The notes below the pieces were generated by a model that was not told the DNA's origin, did not search any database, and worked only from the letters and a program-made list of their open reading frames with translations. Made by a program: the position numbers and the translations under genes. From Chromatiales bacterium (GTDB lineage Bacteria > Pseudomonadota > Gammaproteobacteria > UBA6429 > Thiohalophilaceae): DNA of 64,000 nucleotides. Each line of letters begins with the position of its first letter. Within the stretch, counting starts at the first letter, position 1. The stretch is taken from assembly GCA_027032075.1 (NCBI GenBank), contig JALVOC010000098.1, positions 1 through 64,000 on the forward strand, read 5' to 3'. Shown here in pieces: positions 18,691-26,983 of the stretch.

Positions 18691-18897
18691 CTAAATAGGC
18701 GTTCCGAATACCAGTACACTTGGGTAACGGAGCATCAGGGCCAGAGGTTTTTTACATGACCGTCAGCCGCAGGGAAGCGGCTGTCGAGCTTACAGGGAAG
18801 TATTTACAGCGTGTCATGTAAAAAACCTCTGGCCCTGATGCAAAACTTGAGTCTGGCAATAATACTAAACGACCTGGTATTCGGAACGCCTATTTAG
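18691..18897. mobile_element. Foldback MITE-like element, copy A (207 bp)
   Basis: Non-coding element with near-perfect terminal inverted repeats of 24 bases beginning CTAAATAGGCGTTCCGAATA, flanked on both sides by TA, which could be the target duplication. Inside lies a second perfect inverted repeat of 27 bases (18734-18760 with 18814-18840; arms start CATCAGGGCCAGAGG) and a small hairpin CAGCCGC-AGGGAA-GCGGCTG. It codes for nothing and carries no transposase. A related element is at 37296-37506 and shorter relatives are near 40.4 and 59.3 kb. It sits upstream of lepB. Confidence 0.85.
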
Positions 18898-19025
18898 TAT
18901 TTGTGACAGTGAAAACAGTTACAGGTTCCGCGGATCAACCCCGGAATATCCCATGGGGAAGCGCAGTTTGCTTCGTCCTGCCGGAGGTAATGCGCCGGAG
19001 ATGCGGATCCTGATGTTCCGCATCA

Positions 19026-19220
19026 TCAGATAAAAATTTTCTCCCCGGGAACGAAACCGAATAACGGTTGCAGATTCAGTTCGCGTATCAGGCCATCCAC
19101 GGCTGATTGTCCGTGTTCCTTTTCAACTTCCGCGAGGATCAGTTTTGCGCTGTTGCGGTTGTAACCTCCCCCCAATTCAATCTGGATGGTGAGTAATTCG
19201 CGCGCCCTGTCGATTGTCAT
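19026..19220 (-). CDS. Small conserved-looking protein of unknown function
   Basis: 64 residues, MTIDRARELLTIQIELGGGY at the start and FGFVPGEKIFI at the end. It reads like a compact soluble helical protein: an amphipathic N-terminal helix, a GGGYNRN turn, then AKLILAEVEKEHGQSAVDGLIREL. The composition looks coding and the start is an ATG, although no strong ribosome site is visible. The 290 bases upstream are AT-rich and hold no other gene that I can see. I do not know its function. Confidence 0.6.
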   Translation of the reverse strand: MTIDRARELLTIQIELGGGYNRNSAKLILAEVEKEHGQSAVDGLIRELNLQPLFGFVPGEKIFI

Positions 19221-19513
19221 GGTAATTGATAACCCGCCTGGGAATGAAAAACAGCACGATTATATCAATGATTTTTTTGTTGCTCGATAGAAATGCAAAA
19301 TTAATCCTATGACCAAGGTAGTACCAATTATGTTGCGTGCAAGAAAACGCCGTAATGTTGTTATGGACTAATAAGCGCCAAGGGACCGTCATTTCGAGAA
19401 ACAGTTTGACTAAAGTATTGTAATTAAACGCACCAAAATATTGACGCGAAAAAGTATTTAAGCCTTTAAAAATCAAGACGATATGCACCATATGTGAACC
19501 ACTTCACAGGGAT

Positions 19514-20005
19514 ATGGTGATGCATGTCAAGTTGATTGTTATTGTATTGTTATTTTTGCCAGGGATCGTCTATGCCGGCAAGTTGCACCTTGTTATCAAT
19601 GGCAAGGCATACCATTTCGATCGCGATCTCAAGTGGAATGAAAGAAACTATGGCCTGGGTTTTGAGTATGAATATGAGCCACAAGGCAACTGGATCTGGT
19701 TTACTGCCGGCAGCACTTTCAAAGACAGCAATAACCAGACTTCGAGTTACCTGGGCGGGGGCCTGCGAAGGCGCTACCTGCTTGGCGATGATCCGCAAGG
19801 GTTGCATGTTGATGTCGGGGCGGTTGCCTTTCTGATGACGCGCAAGGACTTCAACAACCACAGGCCGTTTCCGGGCGTGTTGCCGTTTGTTTCCGTGGGT
19901 AACGAGTGGCTGGCGATGAATATGGTTTATATTCCGCGGGTTACACCAAAGCTCGCAGACCTGCTGTTTTTCCAGTTAAGGATAAAAATGGCGGAATTCG
20001 ATTGA
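19514..20005 (+). CDS. Exported protein, probable small outer-membrane beta-barrel
   Basis: 163 residues with a signal peptide (KLIVIVLLFLPGIVYAG). The mature part is rich in alternating hydrophobic and aromatic residues (YGLGFEYEY, NWIWFTAGSTF, SYLGGGLRRRYLL, HVDVGAVAFLM), which suggests amphipathic strands of a small barrel such as PagP- or PagL-like proteins. The NERNYGLGFEYE segment recalls a group of uncharacterised exported proteins. No catalytic triad can be assigned. It is convergent with the PPi-PFK gene and shares a bidirectional terminator. One of the few plus-strand genes in the left half of the window. Confidence 0.75.
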   Translation: MVMHVKLIVIVLLFLPGIVYAGKLHLVINGKAYHFDRDLKWNERNYGLGFEYEYEPQGNWIWFTAGSTFKDSNNQTSSYLGGGLRRRYLLGDDPQGLHVDVGAVAFLMTRKDFNNHRPFPGVLPFVSVGNEWLAMNMVYIPRVTPKLADLLFFQLRIKMAEFD

Positions 20006-20021
20006 GGGTGGAAAAGGCAGA

Positions 20022-20049
20022 AAAAAGGGCAGCGGTTGCTGCCCTTTTT
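20022..20049. terminator. Bidirectional intrinsic terminator
   Basis: Perfect stem AAAAAGGGCAGC / GCTGCCCTTTTT with a GGTT loop. The A and T runs at the ends make it a terminator in both directions, serving the barrel gene on the plus strand and the PPi-PFK gene on the minus strand. Confidence 0.9.
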
Positions 20050-20054
20050 GTTTG

Positions 20055-21377
20055 TCAAAGCTCGAATTTCTTCAGCTTCTTCGGTACCGGCAGGTTTTTC
20101 AGCCGTACGTATTTCGGCAGGCCGTTTTTGTAAGGCGGATAATCCTCACCCTTGATGAGCGGCTCCAGATAGTCGCGGCACTTCCGGGTGATGCCGAAGC
20201 CGTCTTTGGTGATGAAGTTCTTCGGCATCATTTTTTCGACGTTGGCGACCTTGCTCAGGGGGGCCATGCCCACTTTCCATTTATAGGGTTTGGTGGAAAC
20301 ACGGTCGATGGTCGGCATGATGGAGTTATGTCCTTTCAGCGCAAACTGCACGGCCGCCTTGCCCATGGCATAGGCCTGATCCACGTCGGATTTGGAGGCG
20401 ATGTGGCGCGCGGCGCGTTGCATGTAGTCCGCCACGGCCCAGTGGTACTTGTGCCCCAGCTCCTGCTGGATCATGTTGGCCACCACCGGGGCGCAACCGC
20501 CAAGCTGGCTGTGACCGAAGGCGTCTTTCAAACCGGTTTCCGCCAGGAAGCGGCCATCCGGCCAGTGGGTGCCTTCGGATACCACCACGGTGCAGTATCC
20601 GTGTTTCTTCACATTGGCATCCACCTTGGCAAGGAATTTTTCCTGATCGAATTCCACTTCGGGGAAGAGGATCACAATGGGAATAGGATTGTCCTCAGTG
20701 GAGGCCAGGCCACCGGCAGCGGCGATCCAGCCGGCATGGCGGCCCATCACTTCCAGCACGAAAACCTTGGTGGAAGTCTTGCACATGGAGGCCACATCAA
20801 AACTGGATTCCTGGGTGGAGATGGCGATGTATTTGGCAACCGAACCGAAACCGGGGCAGTTGTCGGTGATCGGCAGATCGTTGTCCACGGTCTTCGGTAC
20901 ATGAATGGCCTGGATGGGGAAGCCCATCTCTTTTGACAACTGGGAAACCTTGTAGCAGGTGTCGGCGGAATCGCCGCCGCCGTTATAGAAGAAATAGCCG
21001 ATGTTGTGGGCTTCGAACACCTCGATCAGGCGTTCGTATTCACGCTTGTTGGCTTCCAGGCTCTTTAACTTGAAACGGCAGGAGCCGAAGGCACCGGAAG
21101 GGGTGTGACGCAACGCCCGGATGGCCGCGGCGGATTCCTTGCTGGTGTCGATCAGATCCTCGGTGAGCGCACCGATGATGCCGTTGCGGCCGGCATAGAC
21201 CTTGCCGATTTTGTTCTTGTTCTTGCGGGCGGTTTCGATCACACCGCAGGCGCTGGCGTTGATCACCGCGGTCACGCCGCCGGACTGGGCGTAAAAGGCG
21301 TTTTTCGGTGCTTCTTTTTTCACTCGTACCGCTGTTTTTTTAGCGGTTTTCTTCTTTGCTTTCTTTTTACTTGCCAT
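20055..21377 (-). CDS. pfp: Pyrophosphate-dependent 6-phosphofructokinase
   Basis: Reversible phosphorylation of fructose 6-phosphate with PPi in place of ATP; in autotrophs and methylotrophs such enzymes also act on sedoheptulose phosphates. The PFK core has GGVTAVINAS at the N-terminus, YNGGGDSADT (phosphoryl-donor site, with Asp rather than the Gly of ATP enzymes) and the PPi-type PKTVDNDLPITD, in which Lys is diagnostic. GRHAGWIAAAGGLA and the 440-residue length fit the family. The first 25 residues are an unusual lysine/alanine-rich tail (KKKAKKKTAKKTAVRVKK) ahead of the fold. ATG at 21377. Confidence 0.93.
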   Translation of the reverse strand: MASKKKAKKKTAKKTAVRVKKEAPKNAFYAQSGGVTAVINASACGVIETARKNKNKIGKVYAGRNGIIGALTEDLIDTSKESAAAIRALRHTPSGAFGSCRFKLKSLEANKREYERLIEVFEAHNIGYFFYNGGGDSADTCYKVSQLSKEMGFPIQAIHVPKTVDNDLPITDNCPGFGSVAKYIAISTQESSFDVASMCKTSTKVFVLEVMGRHAGWIAAAGGLASTEDNPIPIVILFPEVEFDQEKFLAKVDANVKKHGYCTVVVSEGTHWPDGRFLAETGLKDAFGHSQLGGCAPVVANMIQQELGHKYHWAVADYMQRAARHIASKSDVDQAYAMGKAAVQFALKGHNSIMPTIDRVSTKPYKWKVGMAPLSKVANVEKMMPKNFITKDGFGITRKCRDYLEPLIKGEDYPPYKNGLPKYVRLKNLPVPKKLKKFEL

Positions 21378-21436
21378 GGATAGTTTCCCTGATTAATTGA
21401 AAAAATAAAAAACCCGCATGACGCAGGCATTACTAT

Positions 21437-21793
21437 TTATGAATTTAATTCCTTCACCTTGTTACGTTCCAGCTCATGATCCGCCTGCACCCGCAAGGTG
21501 GTGACGAGGCAGTCGAGGATGTCGTCATAGCTCTGCTGCCCGGTGCCGAACTGCTCGCGGTTGCTGTAGAAGAACTGGCTGTAAAAACGTGAATCACCGG
21601 TTTTGGCCAGAACGAAATGGCAGTCACCATGCTCCCAGTAGATGGCCGGGCATTCGGTTACCTGACTGTCATCGGGGTTGAGGCGCAACTCCACATCAAC
21701 CAGATGGCTTTCGACAGGGCCGTCATAGCGTTCCTGCAGAGTGTCATTGACGACCTTGATTTCTTCTTTGCTGAAGTCGGGTATTTTGCTCAT
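21437..21793 (-). CDS. Conserved protein of unknown function
   Basis: 118 residues from the ATG at 21793 (MSKIPDFSKEEIKVVNDTLQ). It has an alpha/beta character with an acidic first half (VESHLVDVELRLNPDD), a CPAIYWEHGDCHFVLAK stretch with two cysteines and two histidines that could bind a metal, and a charged C-terminal helix. No signal peptide. It lies between PPi-PFK and ubiJ on the same strand. I do not recognise the family. Confidence 0.7.
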   Translation of the reverse strand: MSKIPDFSKEEIKVVNDTLQERYDGPVESHLVDVELRLNPDDSQVTECPAIYWEHGDCHFVLAKTGDSRFYSQFFYSNREQFGTGQQSYDDILDCLVTTLRVQADHELERNKVKELNS

Positions 21794-21910
21794 ATCAAAA
21801 GGTTCTGTAGTTAGGGTTGCAACGGGCACAACAGGATACACCAATAATGTTATTCTGCAATGCCGGGAGTGTAGTGCAAATCCGGTTTTTTATGCTGATA
21901 AAAACACGGC

Positions 21911-22543
21911 TTATGTACCATTATGCAGCTGTTGCTGCAAGCGGGCGATGCGCGCATCGAGCCGGGCCACATCATCACGCAGGGTGTCCACCTCCTGGTT
22001 GAAGGCAGCCACCTCTTCCGCCGTTGGCAGATCCCGGCTTTCCTGTTGCAGGTACTCGGCAGTGTTGCGGCCGAGAACCCCGATGGCCTGCTGCCCCCAG
22101 GCACCGGTGGCGCGGATCAGATCACCCAGCTTGTGGGCGGCGATATCGCCGGTGAGATGGGAGAGCTGTTCCTCCCAGTCGATGTCGAGGTCGTCCAGCA
22201 GGCGTTTGAATTTTTGTCCCAGCTCCACGTCACCCCTGATCGTTACCTCGCCGCTGAAAAGAACCCGGCCGGCATCCGGGCCGAGCGCCATTTCCGCCAG
22301 ACCCAAAGGGGTGCCGGAGAGCGTCGTGTCGGCCTCACCGGCATAGCGATTCAGCAGGGTGAAGCCATCGGCTGCGGGGAGCAGGTAAAAGGTCAGATTA
22401 AAACCCTGCAATTCGATCGCAATCACCTTGCCGGCAAATGCCTCCAGGCGTTGCAGGGTTTCGGGATCCAGACTGACGGCCGTGTTGAGTGCTTTTTCCA
22501 GCATGGCGGTAAAACCGCTCAGTATTTCCGCTGCCAGATTCAT
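21911..22543 (-). CDS. ubiJ: Ubiquinone biosynthesis accessory factor UbiJ
   Basis: Lipid-binding SCP2-type protein that organises the soluble ubiquinone-biosynthesis complex. The N-terminal 110 residues form the SCP2 fold (MLEKALNTAVSLDPETLQRL, GFTLLNRYAGEADTTLSGTP), and the C-terminal 60 residues are a coiled coil (VDTLRDDVARLDARIARLQQ) as in UbiJ. Length 210 is typical. Its ATG overlaps the stop of the RDD gene by four bases, so the three genes ubiE-RDD-ubiJ should be translated together. Confidence 0.95.
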   Translation of the reverse strand: MNLAAEILSGFTAMLEKALNTAVSLDPETLQRLEAFAGKVIAIELQGFNLTFYLLPAADGFTLLNRYAGEADTTLSGTPLGLAEMALGPDAGRVLFSGEVTIRGDVELGQKFKRLLDDLDIDWEEQLSHLTGDIAAHKLGDLIRATGAWGQQAIGVLGRNTAEYLQQESRDLPTAEEVAAFNQEVDTLRDDVARLDARIARLQQQLHNGT

Positions 22544-23037
22544 CGCAATGCCTCCATCAGTTCCCGCAAACTGGCATCGGCATAATCATCACCCTGGTGG
22601 AGCACCAGCGTACCCGCCAGCTTGTCGTGCAGACCCTGTTTGCGTTTGTCCCATGCAATCCAGATGAAACCCATATATATAGGTAAGGCCGAGACCGCAT
22701 ATGCAAGGCAGCGCAACAGTGCCTTTTTCCAGCTGAGCGGCTGCAGGGTCTGTGCATCCACCACCCGGCAGTCGAGCAGCAGCTTGCCGGGGGTGGCGCC
22801 GAGTTTTACCCAGAAAATAACGATCAGCGCCAGCGGCAACAGTTTCGTCAGCAGAAAATCAAACACGCTGTAGCTGGAAAACATACTGGTCTGCTCCGCC
22901 GACCAGTAAAAATAATCACGCCCATAAAGGCCCACCAGCAACGGAAGCACCAGCGCGCTGAAAAGAAAACTGTCGATGACAAAGGCAAGCAGGCGCCGCC
23001 AGAATCCTGCATAGACAAGGGTGCGGCACCTGCTCAA
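22540..23037 (-). CDS. RDD-family membrane protein inserted in the ubi operon
   Basis: 165-residue membrane protein of the RDD family. It begins [25 protein letters not shown], which contains the family Arg and Asp residues in the first helix. Further helices are [20 protein letters not shown] and [20 protein letters not shown], with the [15 protein letters not shown] loop between. The start is a TTG that overlaps the ubiE stop (TTGA); no ATG occurs until far into the protein. Its stop overlaps the ubiJ start. Function is unknown; context suggests a link to quinone synthesis or membrane placement of the pathway. Confidence 0.88.
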   Translation of the reverse strand: MSRCRTLVYAGFWRRLLAFVIDSFLFSALVLPLLVGLYGRDYFYWSAEQTSMFSSYSVFDFLLTKLLPLALIVIFWVKLGATPGKLLLDCRVVDAQTLQPLSWKKALLRCLAYAVSALPIYMGFIWIAWDKRKQGLHDKLAGTLVLHQGDDYADASLRELMEALR

Positions 23038-23780
23038 AGCTTGTATCCACGGTGCAGCGCGACGATCCCGCCGCTTAAGTTGAAGTATTCGGTTTTTTCA
23101 AAACCGGCATTCTCCATCATCGCCTTCAGCGTTTCCTGATCCGGATGCTTGCGGATCGACTCTGCCAGATAGCGGTAGCTGTCGGCATCATTGGTGATGA
23201 GTTTGCCGAGCAGCGGCAGAACCTTGAAGGAATAGGCGTCGTAGATCGGATTCAGAGGCTTGATCACCGGCTTGGAAAATTCCAGGATCAACAGCGGGCA
23301 GCCCGGTTTCAATACGCGGAACATGGAGCGCAGCGCGGCATCCTTGTCGGTGACGTTGCGCAAGCCAAAGGCGATGGTAATGCAGTCAAAATGATTATCG
23401 GGGAAAGGCAGGCACTCGGCATTGGCCTGAACGTAATTGATGTTCCCAACCAGCCCCTGATTCACCAGACGCTCGCGGCCGACCTTGAGCATGGAGTCAT
23501 TGATATCGGCCAGGGTCACCGAACCCTTCGGTCCGACGATGCGGGCAAATTTGGCAGCCAGATCACCCGTTCCCCCCGCCAGATCCAGCACATGATCACC
23601 GCTTTTCACGCCACTCAACTCGATGGTATAGCGCTTCCACAGGCGGTGTATGCCGAACGACATCAGATCGTTCATCACATCATACTTCTCCGCCACGGAG
23701 TGAAACACCCCCGCCACCTTTTGAACCTTCTCGTGGTAGGGAACATCTTTAAAGCCGAAATGGGTGGTTTTTTCTTTCAT
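23034..23780 (-). CDS. ubiE: Demethylmenaquinone/ubiquinone C-methyltransferase
   Basis: SAM-dependent C-methyltransferase acting in ubiquinone and menaquinone synthesis. 248 residues from the ATG at 23780 ([18 protein letters not shown]). Motif I is [16 protein letters not shown] and the family signatures [18 protein letters not shown] and LEFSKPV are present. It heads the ubiE-RDD-ubiJ set, with four-base overlaps between genes. The region upstream holds no close Shine-Dalgarno; a TTG nine bases earlier is an unlikely alternative. Confidence 0.97.
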   Translation of the reverse strand: MKEKTTHFGFKDVPYHEKVQKVAGVFHSVAEKYDVMNDLMSFGIHRLWKRYTIELSGVKSGDHVLDLAGGTGDLAAKFARIVGPKGSVTLADINDSMLKVGRERLVNQGLVGNINYVQANAECLPFPDNHFDCITIAFGLRNVTDKDAALRSMFRVLKPGCPLLILEFSKPVIKPLNPIYDAYSFKVLPLLGKLITNDADSYRYLAESIRKHPDQETLKAMMENAGFEKTEYFNLSGGIVALHRGYKL

Positions 23781-24082
23781 GAGTATCAAAATGTCTGTGA
23801 TCGGTTGCGGTGAATAGCGGATTATAACCGTTTCCTCCCGGTACGTCCCCGCCAGCGGAGAAGGGAAGAAACGGAGTTGCGTTTCCGGATTATATTACTA
23901 CCATTAATAAGGTCTTTTGTCTCACGGATCCGGAATATGAACCGTACATTCTCTCAGCGGGCGAATTGACCAAGGCGTGTTCCCCACACATGGGCAGGAG
24001 CCGTCCGGGTGGGATTCAGGCAGCGCAGGTTAGTCGAAGTCCGGCGGTGAGAGGCGGTGTCCGGTTATTTTGCTATGTGTTT

Positions 24083-24153
24083 TTGATCGAGATCAAAACT
24101 TGCAGGTTAATGGTCGTTCCTGGTCATGGCAGGCAGGGATGAGAGGCTACAAT
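24083..24153 (+). promoter_or_regulatory. FNR/Anr-type box and putative promoter
   Basis: TTGATCGAGATCAA (24083-24096) is a perfect TTGAT-N4-ATCAA FNR/Anr/CRP-family palindrome. A TACAAT -10-like hexamer follows at 24148-24153. This puts the box centre about 70 bases before the expected start, a known class I position. The first gene of the plus-strand set begins at 24308. The rest of 23781-24307 shows no gene, repeat or terminator that I can support. Confidence 0.6.
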
Positions 24154-24307
24154 TGTGACGAGTGATAACTGCGACGGCTTGTATCTTGATGAGTTGATAT
24201 GCCGGGACGGGGAAAACACTGCTGTTTTCCTGAACCGGGATGTTGCGGTTGCGTGTCGGAGTCACATCGTCATATGGTTTCGGTAATGGTGGGGCAAAGT
24301 AGACGGA

Positions 24308-24640
24308 GTGGACGGTATTCCTGAACAACATTTCGTGTCCGTGGACAGTTGTGTGGATTACCGCTCCTATGTCTACAATATTGATCCCGACCTGTCGCGG
24401 GATGAGTATGCAGTGATATGTCGCAGGCTGATGAGCATCGGCCGGACGAGTGAAGAAAGAATGGGAGTCGTTTATATATATGGTCCATGGGGATTTTTCG
24501 TTATTCCGCAGTATGGTTATCCCACGTTACGCATTAGTTTCTTCCATAACACATCAACTATCGAGCGGGACGAAGTGCTGGGCGCGATTCATGCGGCGTT
24601 CGAGGCGCCCGATGCCTTTCCCGGGAAAGGAGACATCTAA
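24308..24640 (+). CDS. Small protein of unknown function, first gene of FNR-box set
   Basis: 110 residues from a GTG (MDGIPEQHFVSVDSCVDYRS). It reads as a small alpha/beta protein: VVYIYGPWGFFVIPQYG and TLRISFFHN look like strands, and IERDEVLGAIHAAFEA is a helix. No signal peptide, cofactor site or known motif. Its stop codon overlaps the next start (TAATG), so the two products are probably made together. The start codon is uncertain because no clear ribosome site precedes it. Confidence 0.65.
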   Translation: MDGIPEQHFVSVDSCVDYRSYVYNIDPDLSRDEYAVICRRLMSIGRTSEERMGVVYIYGPWGFFVIPQYGYPTLRISFFHNTSTIERDEVLGAIHAAFEAPDAFPGKGDI

Positions 24641-25062
24641 TGAGTAACGCAGAAGAAACCGGTAATGTCTGCATCATGGCGACCGCAGATCTGTTTGCCA
24701 GGATCAGCGCGCAGCGGAAGTTGCTGCAGCGCTCCCCGATTGAAGAGCGCGCCATGATCTCCCGCTGTGCCCTGCGCTTTAATATAGGGCGCTCGAAACA
24801 GGTGGATTTTAATGCCGAAAAAATCGTTCTCACGGACGATGACATGACCTTGCTGGAGAAGGTGGTAAACGACCAGTTTGGTCTGCATTTCGAGGGTGAA
24901 TTGCGGAAATTGTGCCGCAAGGTCGAAAGGCCGGCGCCGGAGGAACCCGTCCTGCCTGAGTTATCCCTTGAGGAGGCTGAAGAGGCAATAAGCCAACCTC
25001 GCCAACCTGAAGAGAAGAAGAAAGGGTTCGCGTCCCGGTTCAAGCGCCTCTTTGGTGGTTAG
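24640..25062 (+). CDS. Protein of unknown function, coupled to upstream gene
   Basis: 140 residues. The ATG overlaps the previous stop and GGAAAGGAG precedes it. The middle part (FARISAQRKLLQRSPIEERAMISRCALRF) is helical and charged; the tail is acidic, then strongly basic (EKKKGFASRFKRLFGG), which could be an amphipathic membrane- or nucleic-acid-binding end. No domain recognised. The FNR-type box upstream and the V4R-like gene 109 bases downstream suggest a shared role. Confidence 0.75.
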   Translation: MSNAEETGNVCIMATADLFARISAQRKLLQRSPIEERAMISRCALRFNIGRSKQVDFNAEKIVLTDDDMTLLEKVVNDQFGLHFEGELRKLCRKVERPAPEEPVLPELSLEEAEEAISQPRQPEEKKKGFASRFKRLFGG

Positions 25063-25171
25063 ATCACAGCGTGTATCAGGAGCCTGTTTAACAAACCGGC
25101 TTTCTTCTCCATACCGTTATTCAACCGACAGACACAACAAGACGACAACCATTTGTTAAGAAGGAGAAAGG

Positions 25172-26365
25172 ATGGCGTCCGAGATCAGCAACAGACACGG
25201 TCAGACCTTTATCGGTGGACTGAACAGGGTTTTTCATTGTAATTACTACAATGCCTATTTGCAGACAGCGGTTATGTTGTCGGAGGGGGCGGGTGACTGC
25301 CAGCCGCGCCGCCTTCTGAGTGACGCCGTGGTGCCCTTGGTGCGGCGCTTGCGCCAGGCTGGCTATAGCGACAAGGATTTGCTCGAGGAGTTCTCCTTCT
25401 GCGGTTTTGGAAAACTGCGCCGCGTTTCTGCCGCCCATGAATGGTTAACACCTACCTCCCACTATGGCCAGGCTGCCATCCTGCAAGGCCGTGAAGAGCG
25501 CAGTTGTTACTTCAATGCTGGTTATATTGCCGGCATTACCAATCTGGAGACTGAGGAGACCATGTGCAAACAGGCACATGCGCCGGTTGACTGGTATAAG
25601 ACCGGAGAAGATCTGCACCCCATCCCGGATTACCTGAAGCGCCCGGAGGAGTTGCAGCCGGCACCGGCACGATTCGATTTTCCCGAGTGCCAGCCCTTCT
25701 CGACCACAGTGGATGAGGATGCGATCATCGATGCTGTCAGTGGCTTGCCGCTCTATGGAAAGTCCGGGGTGAATGATACCGGCCTCATCGATGCCTTCGG
25801 TGTGGTGCTGACGAACCATTTTGCCGACTATTACAACTATATCTCCTATCAATCCTTTTTCGGTATGCTCAAGGCAGGCATGTCACTCAGCCAGACCCAG
25901 GATGTATTCATCCAGGGTGGTCATATCTGTGCCTTCAACACTTTTGGCGGGATCATGTCCAGCCCCGAGTGGGATGCGGTGGTCGCGCCCATGTGCCAGA
26001 CTGATGAAGACTGGATCCACGGCATGGTTGCCGTGGTCAATGCACTTGGCTGGGGTGTCTGGCGGGTGGAAAAAATCGTTCCGCGACGTGAGCTCATTAT
26101 CCGCGTCTATAACTCTTATGAGGGTGTCGGCTACCGGCGCATGTATCCACAGAGTAAAAATACCCAGTTGTCGTTCCTGGTTCTGGGAGCGGTGCAGGGG
26201 TTGGCGCACCTCTTCTGGAAAATCGATATCAGGCAACGTCCCCGCCTTGATCAGGATTTTTACGTCACTGTTTTCAACTCTCCGGAGAACAGCTTCTCGG
26301 TCAAGCAAACCCATGCAATCGCCGCCGGTCATGAATACGACCGCGTGGTGGCCTGGCGCGATTGA
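25172..26365 (+). CDS. Tandem V4R-like (4-vinyl reductase fold) protein
   Basis: 397 residues with an AAGGAGAAAGG ribosome site. Both halves end in a pattern like the V4R ligand-binding domain. The first half has CYFNAGYIAGITNLETEETM followed by CKQAHAP; the second ends SVKQTHAIAAGHEYDRVVAW. V4R proteins usually end G(H/D)xYC; here the last Cys is Asp, and the first half lacks the GxxxC pair, so metal binding may be lost. V4R domains bind small hydrophobic or metal ligands and act in sensing or phenol and bacteriochlorophyll metabolism. With the FNR-type box this could be a redox-responsive sensor protein. The family assignment is by pattern only. Confidence 0.6.
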   Translation: MASEISNRHGQTFIGGLNRVFHCNYYNAYLQTAVMLSEGAGDCQPRRLLSDAVVPLVRRLRQAGYSDKDLLEEFSFCGFGKLRRVSAAHEWLTPTSHYGQAAILQGREERSCYFNAGYIAGITNLETEETMCKQAHAPVDWYKTGEDLHPIPDYLKRPEELQPAPARFDFPECQPFSTTVDEDAIIDAVSGLPLYGKSGVNDTGLIDAFGVVLTNHFADYYNYISYQSFFGMLKAGMSLSQTQDVFIQGGHICAFNTFGGIMSSPEWDAVVAPMCQTDEDWIHGMVAVVNALGWGVWRVEKIVPRRELIIRVYNSYEGVGYRRMYPQSKNTQLSFLVLGAVQGLAHLFWKIDIRQRPRLDQDFYVTVFNSPENSFSVKQTHAIAAGHEYDRVVAWRD

Positions 26366-26516
26366 TCACAGCGCCCGGTGGGTGCGTTCCGATATTATTA
26401 TCTTCCAGATAAGGTAGCCCGGATTTCGCTGCGTGCCATCCGCGCGATCCGTTTGGTTTGAAGAAGTGACGATTGATTCGTTGTGCCAGTGAGAACCCGA
26501 AGCTGGAACGTGTAGT

Positions 26517-26945
26517 GTGGAAAAAAGGCAATATTTAAAAATCAGTCGGAATGTTTCCATCCCATTCGACGAGATTGAATTTTTGGCCATTCGGGCGCAA
26601 GGGTCGGGCGGACAGAATGTCAATAAAGTCTCTTCGGCGATTCATTTGCGTTTTGATATCAAGGCCTCCTCACTGCCCGAAAATTTCAAACAACACTTGT
26701 TGAGCCTGCGGGATCGGCGCATCAGCAAGGAGGGTGTGATCGTTATCAAGGCACAGCGGTTTCGAACCCAGGAAAAAAACCGGGAGGATGCCCTCAAGCG
26801 GTTGCAGGGGTTGGTTGCAAGTGTGGCGGTGGTAAGGAAAGCACGGCGGCCGACAAAGCCGACCAAAAGCGCTCAGCGAAAGCGGCTGGAAAGCAAGGCC
26901 CGGCGGGGTAGAACAAAGGCGCTGCGGCGGAGGGTTGTGGAGTAA
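26517..26945 (+). CDS. arfB: Alternative ribosome-rescue factor ArfB (YaeJ)
   Basis: Peptidyl-tRNA hydrolase that frees ribosomes stalled on truncated mRNA. The release-factor catalytic motif GGQ is in IRAQGSGGQNVNKVSSAIHL, and the basic C-terminal tail that enters the empty mRNA channel is present (KARRPTKPTKSAQRKRLESK onward). 142 residues against about 140 in E. coli. The start is a GTG. It follows the V4R-like gene after 150 bases with no terminator obvious, so the link may be accidental. Confidence 0.95.
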   Translation: MEKRQYLKISRNVSIPFDEIEFLAIRAQGSGGQNVNKVSSAIHLRFDIKASSLPENFKQHLLSLRDRRISKEGVIVIKAQRFRTQEKNREDALKRLQGLVASVAVVRKARRPTKPTKSAQRKRLESKARRGRTKALRRRVVE

Positions 26946-26983
26946 CAGTGAAGGGATTGACCAGGTCGTTATTGGGGTAAGGG

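Noticed and set aside
19177-19491. Minus-strand open frame upstream of the barrel gene
   Set aside because: AT-rich, low-quality product with no ribosome site, overlapping the small 64-residue gene.
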